This document shows positions 6,631-12,054 of a stretch of DNA of 12,054 nt, in pieces (position 1 is the stretch's first letter; every line of letters starts with the position of its first letter). The notes beneath the pieces are model-generated. The model had not been told where the DNA came from and did not search any database. It saw nothing but the letters and a program-made list of their open reading frames with translations. The position numbers were made by a program, and so were the translations under genes. Source of the DNA: Synergistaceae bacterium UBA4088 (GTDB taxonomy: Bacteria; Synergistota; Synergistia; Synergistales; Thermovirgaceae); assembly GCA_002382605.1 (NCBI GenBank), contig DFYG01000178.1, positions 1 to 12,054 on the forward strand, given 5' to 3'.

Positions 6631-6695
6631 GTCCGGACCATGCGCGTGCGGGACGCCCTGGGTTATAATATTTTCGTCGGAAGATCCGGACGAAA
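6631..6695. promoter_or_regulatory. Divergent promoter region with palindrome, repeated TCCGGAC word and leader hairpin
   Basis: GTCCGGAC (6631-6638) is a perfect 8-bp palindrome, and its core TCCGGAC recurs at 6685-6691. A plus-strand -10 box TATAAT (6664-6669) serves the FAD oxidoreductase but has no convincing -35, which suggests activator dependence. Directly after it TTTCGTC (6672-6678) and GACGAAA (6689-6695) form a 7-bp hairpin in the leader, ahead of the AGGTGA ribosome site. The two divergent -10 boxes are only about 40 bp apart, so one regulator bound in between could control both operons. Confidence 0.4.
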
Positions 6696-6712
6696 TATCA
6701 AGAGGTGAGAAA

Positions 6713-8110
6713 ATGAAGTACGACGTGGTGATCGTCGGTGCAGGACCGTCAGGTCTTTTCGCGGCCCGCGAACTTATAGCGAACGGCAAAAAGGTCGTCA
6801 TTATCGACAAAGGAAAGAAGATCAGCGAAAGAAGCTGTCCCCTGAAAGAGGGCAGGACAAAGACGTGCGCCCACTGCAAGCCGTGCAATGTCATCTGCGG
6901 ATGGGGCGGAGCGGGCTCCTACAGTGACGGGAAACTGACATTGACGCCGGAGTTCGGCGGCAACCTTGAAAACTACATAGGGCGCAAGGCATTGCTGGAG
7001 CTGATAAAGACCGTGGATAACGAGTTCGTGAGGCACGGTGCCAGCACGAAGGTCTTTTCCCCGGACCCTGAATTCGCACGGGACACAGCCATCAGGGCCG
7101 GCGTAGCAGGCCTTCGGATAATCCCTGCGACGATTCGCCACATGGGAACGGACAGGTCGCGCGAGATACTTCACAGCATGTACCTGGAGATATCCGCATC
7201 CTGTGACGTTATGATGGACACGGCTGTGGAATCTGTCGAGACCAGGGACGGAAAGGCCGTTGGGGTGAGGCTTGCCGACGGCAGGGCAATAGGATCAGAC
7301 GCGATCCTCCTGACTCCCGGGCGGGAGGGTTCCTTCTGGATGGAGAAGACGGTAAAATCGCTGGGCCTGAAGATCCAGTCGCTTCCTGTGGATATAGGAG
7401 TTCGCGTGGAGATACCCGCAGGGCTTGCCGAGGCTTTGACAGACCAGTTCTACGAGGTCAAGGCCATCCTTGAGACCCCGACCTTCGACGACCACGTAAG
7501 GACATTCTGCATGTGCCCGCGCGGTGAGGTCACCACCGAATATCTTGCGCAGCACGACATACTCACAGTCAACGGGCACAGCAACCGCGACGGCAACGGC
7601 CAGACCGACAATACCAATTTCGCGATCCTCGTATCGACCGAGTTCACGGAGCCGTTCAAGGATCCAAACGGCTACGGAAGCCACATTGCCAGGCTCGCGA
7701 ACATGCTCGGCGGCGGAGTCCTTGTTCAGCGGCTGGGAGATCTTAAGCACGGAAGGCGCTCTACGCCAAGCCGTATAGCCAGGGGACTTGTCGAGCCTTC
7801 GCTCAAGACCGCGGAGCCCGGAGATCTCTCATTTGTCCTCCCCTACAGGCACCTTAAAGGGATCCTCGAGATGATCCAGGCACTGGACACCATCATACCG
7901 GGGATAAATGGAAAGAACACGCTTCTTTACGGGGTGGAGGTCAAGTTCTACAGTCTCAAGCTTGCCCTGGACAAGGATCTCATGACGAGCATCCCGGGCC
8001 TTTTTGCTTCCGGCGACGGAGCAGGTGTTACCAGGGGCGTGATCCAGGCTTCTGCCAGCGGGATCGTAGCGGCGAGGGGGATCGTAAAGAGCGTGAATCG
8101 CAACTCGTGA
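6713..8110 (+). CDS. COG2509-type FAD-dependent oxidoreductase
   Basis: This 465-residue flavoprotein of unknown substrate belongs to the uncharacterised NAD(P)/FAD-dependent oxidoreductase family COG2509. The N-terminal Rossmann motif is VGAGPSG (8-14), ending in a dinucleotide-binding acidic residue at D32. The family signature GWGGAGSYSDGKLTL spans 63-77. The C-terminal FAD-contact segment is GLFASGDGAGVTRGVIQASASG, about 25 residues before the end. Just before the GGAG signature lie Cys42, Cys52, Cys55, Cys58 and Cys62, a C-x2-C-x2-C-x3-C cluster that could hold a metal or Fe-S cluster. The ATG at 6713 follows GAGGTGA by 4 nt. The gene diverges from the reductase/nitroreductase operon. 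Its last codons (VNRNS) and stop fall inside a heptanucleotide repeat field, so the native C-terminus may have been altered. Confidence 0.92.
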   Translation: MKYDVVIVGAGPSGLFAARELIANGKKVVIIDKGKKISERSCPLKEGRTKTCAHCKPCNVICGWGGAGSYSDGKLTLTPEFGGNLENYIGRKALLELIKTVDNEFVRHGASTKVFSPDPEFARDTAIRAGVAGLRIIPATIRHMGTDRSREILHSMYLEISASCDVMMDTAVESVETRDGKAVGVRLADGRAIGSDAILLTPGREGSFWMEKTVKSLGLKIQSLPVDIGVRVEIPAGLAEALTDQFYEVKAILETPTFDDHVRTFCMCPRGEVTTEYLAQHDILTVNGHSNRDGNGQTDNTNFAILVSTEFTEPFKDPNGYGSHIARLANMLGGGVLVQRLGDLKHGRRSTPSRIARGLVEPSLKTAEPGDLSFVLPYRHLKGILEMIQALDTIIPGINGKNTLLYGVEVKFYSLKLALDKDLMTSIPGLFASGDGAGVTRGVIQASASGIVAARGIVKSVNRNS

Positions 8111-8165
8111 ATCGTAAATCGTAAATCGTAACTGTAAGGTCAAGAGCGTGAACGGTAAACGGTTT
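8084..8165 (+). repeat. Degenerate heptanucleotide repeat field A
   Basis: Successive 7-mers in one phase run from 8093: GTGAATC, GCAACTC, GTGAATC, GTAAATC, GTAAATC, GTAACTG (to 8134), followed after a break by GTGAACG, GTAAACG and GTTTATG (8148-8168). The field covers the last codons and stop of the FAD oxidoreductase gene. An 11-nt word AAGAGCGTGAA occurs at 8087-8097 and again at 8142-8152, bracketing the array. The same 7-mer words appear in inverse orientation at 9228-9283. There are no spacers, so this is not CRISPR. Confidence 0.75.
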
Positions 8166-8501
8166 ATGCAGCGTGATGAAGGTCACCTTCTGGATACGCT
8201 TATTGCCGCCCGCGATGCATGGCAGTTTTGAGCAGGGCTTTCTCTGCGTCAGTTTGAAGAAAGCCGTTTAAATCAAAGTGCTGTGATCAAGGCGCTTGAA
8301 ATTATTGGAGAGGCAGCTGGACGTATATCGGAACAATCCCGACAGGAGCATCCCGAAATACCATGGAATGTAACGACAGGAATGAGGAATCGACTGGTAC
8401 ACGGGTATTTCGATTTCGATCCTGAAACAGGCTGGAACGCAATTCACAAGGATCTTCCGCCTCTTGTCAAATACCTTGAGCTCCGGTTCCCTTCTGAGTA
8501 A
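8166..8501 (+). pseudogene. HepT-like (DUF86) ribonuclease toxin gene with in-frame stop
   Basis: Read as one frame from the ATG at 8166, the product starts MQRDEGHLLDTLIAARDAWQF, meets TGA at 8229-8231, and continues AGLSLRQFEESRLNQSAVIKALEIIGEAAGRIS to a TAA at 8499-8501. Both parts match one HepT/DUF86 protein (about 111 residues, normal length), so the TGA looks like a nonsense change of a Val/Leu codon. The HEPN nuclease motif RNRLVHGY is intact in the second part. HepT proteins are RNase toxins neutralised by a MntA nucleotidyltransferase that adenylylates the tyrosine of this motif; no mntA is present in the window. No good ribosome site precedes either the ATG or the internal GTG at 8283, so expression of the 3' fragment is doubtful. 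Its position between repeat fields and next to AT-rich DNA suggests a decaying acquired module. A sequencing error at 8230 remains possible. Confidence 0.8.
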
Positions 8502-8688
8502 AATTGATACTGCAAAAAATACCCAATATCCTGAAAAACCTTAAAAAATGAAAAAATCAGACTAAAACCCGGGATATTCTCAAATACCCGCCAAAAATTA
8601 CTAACCTTTGCTGACCTAATAATTTGACCTTCCCTGACATAAACTGTTATATTTCCACTGTGAACAATATTTACAGGGAGGGGATGCT
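8502..8688 (+). promoter_or_regulatory. AT-rich leader of hsp20 with candidate promoter
   Basis: This 187-nt gap is markedly richer in A and T than the flanking genes, with several A-tracts. TTGACC (8624-8629) and TATATT (8648-8653) are spaced by 18 nt and would start transcription near 8660; an AGGGAGGGG ribosome site (8675-8683) precedes the hsp20 ATG at 8689. No CIRCE element (TTAGCACTC-N9-GAGTGCTAA) and no clear sigma32-type box was seen, so the heat-shock control is not evident. Confidence 0.5.
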
Positions 8689-9120
8689 ATGAGACAGATG
8701 ATTCCTTTCGGTAGCGGGAGAAATTCCATATTCGACGAAATGGATGACGTTTTCAGGGGTTTTTCGAATGCGATCAGGCCGATGACGCGAAGATATATTC
8801 CCGTAGACATGTTCGAGGAGAACGATGAAGTCGTGCTCAGCGTTGATGCGCCCGGGTTTGAGCCATCCCAGATAGAGATCAAGACATTCTCGGACAGGGT
8901 CAACATCAGGTCGAAAATGGAGGAGACCTCTGATATTGGGGACGAGGGAAGAACATGGTATTTCAGAAGGAATAACAGGTCCATCGATCTGTCAGTAACG
9001 CTTCCGACCGAGGTCGACCCGGACGGAGCAAGGGCGTCTTTCAAGAACGGCGTGATCACGATCAGGATGCCCAAGAGCCGGGCTGTTCAGGGCAAGGTTC
9101 TTGAGCTCAAAGGTGAATAG
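8689..9120 (+). CDS. Small heat-shock protein, Hsp20/alpha-crystallin family
   Basis: This 143-residue cytosolic holdase binds unfolding proteins without ATP and passes them to refolding chaperones. A short N-terminal arm (1-35, IFDEMDDVFRGF) is followed by the alpha-crystallin domain: YIPVDMFEENDEVVLSVDAPGF (36-57), IEIKTFSDRVNIRS (62-75), and the family's A-x-FKNGVITIRMPK strand (116-129). A C-terminal VLEL (137-140) stands where I-x-I/V oligomer anchors lie. The start at 8689 is fixed by a strong AGGGAGGGG site; an out-of-frame ATG at 8684 overlaps that site. The gene has its own promoter and a hairpin terminator before htpG, so the two chaperone genes are neighbours rather than a tight operon. 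Confidence 0.95.
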   Translation: MRQMIPFGSGRNSIFDEMDDVFRGFSNAIRPMTRRYIPVDMFEENDEVVLSVDAPGFEPSQIEIKTFSDRVNIRSKMEETSDIGDEGRTWYFRRNNRSIDLSVTLPTEVDPDGARASFKNGVITIRMPKSRAVQGKVLELKGE

Positions 9121-9162
9121 CGGAAACGGATTCCGGAAAATTTGCGGATAAGTTACAATTTC

Positions 9163-9187
9163 AAGGCGGCGGCGATTCCGCCGCCTT
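9163..9187 (+). terminator. Rho-independent terminator-like hairpin after hsp20
   Basis: AAGGCGGCGG (9163-9172) and CCGCCGCCTT (9178-9187) form a perfect, very GC-rich 10-bp stem with a 5-nt CGATT loop, 43 nt after the hsp20 stop. The following T-run is short (TTT then GCC GTTT), so termination may be partial and allow some read-through into htpG. Confidence 0.65.
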
Positions 9188-9283
9188 TGCCGTTTGCCAT
9201 TTGCCGTCCGCCGGTAGGCGGATCTATGATTTACCGTTTTTCGGTTCACGATTCACGAGTTACGTGTCACGAGTTACGGCTTT
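9186..9283 (+). repeat. Degenerate heptanucleotide repeat field B (inverse to field A)
   Basis: Two runs of 7-mers follow the hsp20 terminator. The first is TTTGCCG, TTTGCCA, TTTGCCG, TCCGCCG (9186-9213). The second is GATTTAC, CGTTTTT, CGGTTCA, CGATTCA, CGAGTTA, CGTGTCA, CGAGTTA, CGGCTTT (9228-9283). The second run is the reverse complement of field A words; a 14-nt match, ACGATTCACGAGTT (9248-9261), is the exact inverse of 8102-8115. A TCCGCC/GGCGGA hairpin (6-bp arms, GGTA loop) lies between the two runs. The field ends a few bases before the htpG ribosome site. Confidence 0.72.
9201..9230 (+). promoter_or_regulatory. Candidate htpG promoter inside repeat field B
   Basis: TTGCCG (9201-9206) and TATGAT (9225-9230) are spaced by 18 nt and lie about 70 nt before the htpG start. 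The -35 comes from a heptad repeat and the spacer holds the TCCGCC/GGCGGA hairpin. An alternative TACAAT at 9154-9159 lies before the hsp20 terminator hairpin and is a poorer choice. This is a weak prediction. Confidence 0.3.
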
Positions 9284-9301
9284 AATTAAGGAGGTTCCTA
9301 A

Positions 9302-11176
9302 ATGTCGGAAAACAAACAGTCATTTACGTTTCAGGCCGAAGCCAGGCAACTGCTCGATCTGATGATCCATTCCGTGTACTCCAACCCCGATATATTCCTT
9401 CGGGAGCTTGTCTCCAATGCTTCCGACGCTCTCGACAAACTTCGCTTCGAAGCGCTGACGAACGGGTCTTTTTCCGGTCTGGCGGAAGACCTGCACATCC
9501 GCCTCGAAGTCGATCCCGCTGCCAGGACTCTGTCCATTTCCGACAACGGGATAGGGATGAACCGGGAAGAGCTTGTGGAGTTCATCGGAACGATCGCCCG
9601 TTCCGGTACAAAAGAGTACGTGGCTCTACTGCGTGAAAAGGGTTCCGGATCGCTGCCGGAAGAGCTGATAGGCCAGTTCGGCATAGGCTTTTATTCTTCC
9701 TTCATGGTTGCGGAAAGGGTTGTCCTCGTCACCCGCCGGGCCGGCGAGGAGAAGGCCTGGAGATGGGAGTCGCCCGGAGACGGCACCTACACTCTAGAAG
9801 AGGATTCCCGCCCTTCTCCGGGTACGACAATTACGCTCTTCCTCAAGCCGAAGGAGGATGAAGGGCCGGTAAGGGATTATTCGGATCCGGCGATCGTCCA
9901 GGAAATTATACGAAGACACTCGGATTTCGTTTCCTGGCCCATCCGGATGAAGGACGAAAACGGCTCCGACGCTACCCTCAACTCCATGAAGGCTCTCTGG
10001 ACAAGGCCGGAGAGCGAAGTCTCCGACGAGGAACACGATGAGTTCTACAGGCACATAACACACGACTGGAACAAACCGGCAAGAAGGATATTCTTCAAGG
10101 CTGAGGGGAGCATGGAATTCAGGGCCCTGCTTTATGTTCCCTCGAAAGCCCCTCTGGACATGTTCATCAGGGATATGGCCCGGGGGATACAGCTCTATAT
10201 CCGAAGGATCTTCATCATGGATGACTGCCGGGATCTTGTTCCGGAATACTTGAGATTCCTCAGGGGACTCGTGGATTCGGAGGATCTTCCTCTTAATATT
10301 TCCCGTGAAATGCTCCAGCAGAGCCGCCAGGTCGAGACGATACGGAGGAGCGTGACCCGCAAGGTCCTGGAAAACCTCGCTTCAATGGCCGTGGATGACC
10401 GGGGATCATACGTTGCTTTCTGGAAGGAGTTCGGCAAGATCCTCAAGGAAGGGATCTTCTCCGACAGCAGGAACCGGGAAAAGATCATGGAAATTTCCAT
10501 GTTCGATACGACCGGTCCTGAAGGTCTTACCACCCTTGATGAATACATGGGACGGATGCCGGAGGAGCAGGATGCGATCTACTACGTTACAGCCCCGACC
10601 CTGACTGTAGGGAAGAACAGCCCACATCTCGAGGCATTTACCGCAAAGAGGTTCGAAGTGCTTATTCTTGCGGACCCTGTCGATGAGATCTGGACTCCGG
10701 CTGTGACGGAGTACAAGGGCAAGAAGTTCACTTCGGTCGCCAAAGGACTTGTCGATCTTGACGGATCCGGAAAAACCGGCGAGGAGAACGAAAAACCTCG
10801 GGATGAAAGACTGGATGCCCTGCTTAAGGATCTTAAAAAGGCTCTCGAAGATGAGGTGAAGGAGGTCCGGATATCCGGACGGCTGAAGACTTCACCGTCC
10901 TGCCTGGCGGGAGAGGATTTCGACCTTACGCCGCAGATGGAAGCATTGTTGAGGGCTGCGGGGCAGGATGTACCCAAGGTCCGCAGGAACCTGGAGATCA
11001 ACCCTTCTCACCCGCTCGTGGAAAAATTGTCGAGGATCCATGCGGAAGACCCCACCGACCCGAGAGTAGCGAGGTTTGCGAGAATTCTTTACGGGCTGGC
11101 GGCGCTTTCCGAAGGGGGAAGGATCGACGACCCTGCTGCTTTCAGCCGAGAAGTTTCGGATCTGCTGGCGGAGTAG
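9302..11176 (+). CDS. htpG: Chaperone protein HtpG (bacterial Hsp90)
   Basis: This is an ATP-dependent dimeric cytosolic chaperone that remodels late folding intermediates with DnaK and its J-protein partners. The 624 residues are full length. The GHKL ATPase domain shows [14 protein letters not shown] (35-48, with E35, N39 and D43), SDNGIGM (80-86), [11 protein letters not shown] (96-106) and the lid glycine motif [11 protein letters not shown] (124-134). The middle domain has [27 protein letters not shown], including the conserved arginine region that senses the ATP phosphate. The C-terminal dimerisation domain follows, ending without the MEEVD tail, as in bacteria. The ATG at 9302 is preceded by AAGGAGGT (9288-9295). 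No frameshift was seen. Confidence 0.98.
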
Positions 11177-11201
11177 GAACGAAACTTGCGGCCGGAGCGG
11201 T

Positions 11202-11207
11202 TATAAT
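11202..11207 (+). promoter_or_regulatory. -10 box candidate upstream of the small helical gene
   Basis: TATAAT (11202-11207) lies 26 nt after the htpG stop and about 55 nt before the next start codon. The wider word GGTTATAAT is identical to that ahead of the FAD oxidoreductase gene (6661-6669). No -35 hexamer with normal spacing is visible at either site, so the call rests on the -10 alone. Confidence 0.35.
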
Positions 11208-11261
11208 GATCGTCTGTATGAAAAAGACAGATACTGAAAGATCCGCCAGGGGGTGGACCAC

Positions 11262-11531
11262 GTGTCCAGGGCTTTCGTAGACGAGGACAGCGAAGCGATT
11301 CTGAATCGCGAGTCCATCGAGCATGAGAAAAAACTGCGGGACTGGCTCATGATACAGGAGAAAAAACTGAACTTTCTCGAATCGGACGACCCGAAGGCCG
11401 CATCCATGGATCAGGCCCTCAGGATGAAATGGATCCGCGAGACTCGAGAGGATATCGAGCGCACCCGCATGACCCTGGAGGATCTTGCTTCATCAGGGAC
11501 AGACGGTGCTGAAGCGGGGGATCCGGGTTAA
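11262..11531 (+). CDS. Small charged helical protein of unknown function
   Basis: I do not recognise this 89-residue protein. It is rich in Glu, Asp, Arg and Lys and reads as two long amphipathic helices, HEKKLRDWLMIQEKKLNFLE and MKWIRETREDIERTRMTLEDL, joined by a short acidic turn, suggesting a helical hairpin or coiled-coil adaptor. No signal peptide or membrane segment is present. The GTG at 11262 is preferred because AGGGGGTGG lies 5 nt upstream; an in-frame GTG at 11253 lies within that site. Its TAA overlaps the ATG of the J-domain gene (TAATG), indicating translational coupling, so a role alongside the J-domain protein is plausible. Confidence 0.72.
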   Translation: MSRAFVDEDSEAILNRESIEHEKKLRDWLMIQEKKLNFLESDDPKAASMDQALRMKWIRETREDIERTRMTLEDLASSGTDGAEAGDPG

Positions 11532-11917
11532 TGCTTATAATAATCCGGCTTTTTCGTTTTCTGCTCCCGCTAGTGCTGGGTTTCTTTCTTATCAGGGCAT
11601 TTTCGGGGTTGTTCTACGGGTGGCTGAATCAGGGAAGGCGCTACGGCGGGTCCTCCTCCCGGAACGGGTCCGGTTATGCTCCCCCGCCGCCCCCCGGTAG
11701 AAATTCCTTTCGCGACCCTTACGATGTCCTTGGGTGTTCTCCACGCGACTCGGACGACAAGATAAGGAAAACCTATCACAAACTTGTGGCCAGGTATCAC
11801 CCCGACAAATTTATCGGGCTTGAACTGGACAAGGAGTTTATTGATCTTGCTTCAAGAAGATTCCAGGAGATCCAGGAGGCATACGAAGAGATCCGGAGAT
11901 CCAGAGGTTTTGTTTGA
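11531..11917 (+). CDS. Membrane-anchored J-domain protein (DjlA-like)
   Basis: This 128-residue protein is expected to recruit and stimulate DnaK at the inner membrane. Residues 3-28 form one transmembrane helix (LIIIRLFRFLLPLVLGFFLI). A Gly/Ser/Pro-rich linker follows (36-58, with PPPPP at 51-55), then a J domain from DPYDVLG (62-68) to the end. The DnaK-activating HPD triad is intact at 90-92 (RYHPDKF) between helices II and III, and the final FQEIQEAYEEIR resembles the end of DjlA. Unlike DjlA it has no TerB domain between anchor and J domain, making it a minimal version. The ATG overlaps the preceding stop codon by one base, so it relies on re-initiation. The position just after htpG supports a role in protein quality control. 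Confidence 0.9.
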   Translation: MLIIIRLFRFLLPLVLGFFLIRAFSGLFYGWLNQGRRYGGSSSRNGSGYAPPPPPGRNSFRDPYDVLGCSPRDSDDKIRKTYHKLVARYHPDKFIGLELDKEFIDLASRRFQEIQEAYEEIRRSRGFV

Positions 11918-11970
11918 TCCTGGCACCCTTGCGGCACGGATAAACCCATTGGGAGAGGAGAGCAGCAGAT

Positions 11971-12054
11971 ATGAAGAAACGGATTGTTTTTGGGACGGGT
12001 TTTCTGATAGCCGCTCTTTCGTTTGGCTATATGTCGCTTTTGCGTAATGTCGAT
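11971..12054 (+). CDS. Start of a gene with an N-terminal membrane or signal segment (partial)
   Basis: Twenty-eight codons are visible before the window ends. An AGGAG site about 10 nt upstream of ATG 11971 supports the start. The protein begins MKKR, followed by a hydrophobic stretch (IVFGTGFLIAALSFGYMSLL), consistent with a signal peptide or a single membrane anchor. The rest is missing, so no family can be assigned. It lies 53 nt after the J-domain gene on the same strand and could belong to the same transcript. Confidence 0.6.
   Translation, partial: MKKRIVFGTGFLIAALSFGYMSLLRNVD

Noticed and set aside
6574-6894. N-terminal 107-residue extension of the MDR reductase frame
   Set aside because: It overlaps the divergent FAD oxidoreductase gene and its promoter, has no ribosome site or family similarity, and a well-placed AAGGAG supports the ATG at 6573.
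8093-8134. CRISPR-like array
   Set aside because: The repeats are 7 nt and contiguous with no spacers; this is a short tandem repeat.
8229-8270. Selenocysteine recoding of the hepT TGA
   Set aside because: A GCAG/CTGC dyad follows the TGA but has only 4 bp and no SECIS-like loop, and HepT proteins are not known selenoproteins; a nonsense mutation is simpler.
8502-8688. CIRCE or sigma32-type heat-shock control ahead of hsp20
   Set aside because: No TTAGCACTC-N9-GAGTGCTAA element or clear heat-shock promoter box could be found; only a sigma70-like pair with 18-nt spacing.

Overview
This 12 kb window looks like chromosomal DNA of a moderately high-GC anaerobic bacterium. The mix of an amino-acid uptake protein, a type II (Symbiobacterium-like) meso-diaminopimelate dehydrogenase, an uncharacterised COG2509 flavoprotein and an hsp20/htpG/J-domain group would fit an amino-acid-fermenting lineage such as Synergistota. 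That placement is an impression from gene content, not a proof. There is no rRNA, tRNA, CRISPR array, phage gene or intact transposase.

Left part (1-6573, all on the minus strand). In transcription order: an NADP-type medium-chain reductase and a nitroreductase, 4 nt apart (one operon); a roughly 380 bp gap with a clear sigma70 promoter; a type II meso-DAP dehydrogenase (ddh, probably starting at TTG) and an acetolactate-synthase-like ThDP enzyme, 33 nt apart (a second operon, ended by a short hairpin); a palindrome-rich repeat patch; an FCD-domain transcription regulator with its own promoter; and the N-terminal two thirds of an exported branched-chain-amino-acid-type substrate-binding protein. 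The likely theme is uptake of amino or organic acids and interconversion of amino acids and 2-oxo acids, with the FCD regulator as a plausible local sensor.

Middle (6574-9301). A compact divergent promoter region separates the reductase operon from a plus-strand COG2509 FAD oxidoreductase with an unusual cysteine cluster. The 3' end of that gene, including its stop codon, is built from degenerate 7-bp repeats. Next come an orphan HepT-like toxin gene broken by an in-frame TGA, an AT-rich leader and a small heat-shock protein (Hsp20), then a second 7-bp repeat field in the opposite orientation to the first.

Right part (9302-12054, plus strand). This holds htpG (Hsp90), a small charged helical protein of unknown function, a membrane-anchored DjlA-like J-domain protein that overlaps it by one base (TAATG), and the first 28 codons of a gene with an N-terminal membrane or signal segment. 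Hsp20, HtpG and the J-domain protein form a protein-quality-control neighbourhood.

The observations most worth a second look are the inverted heptad-repeat fields around the broken hepT and hsp20, the type II DAP dehydrogenase/ThDP-enzyme operon, and the non-classical DNA-binding domain on the FCD regulator.
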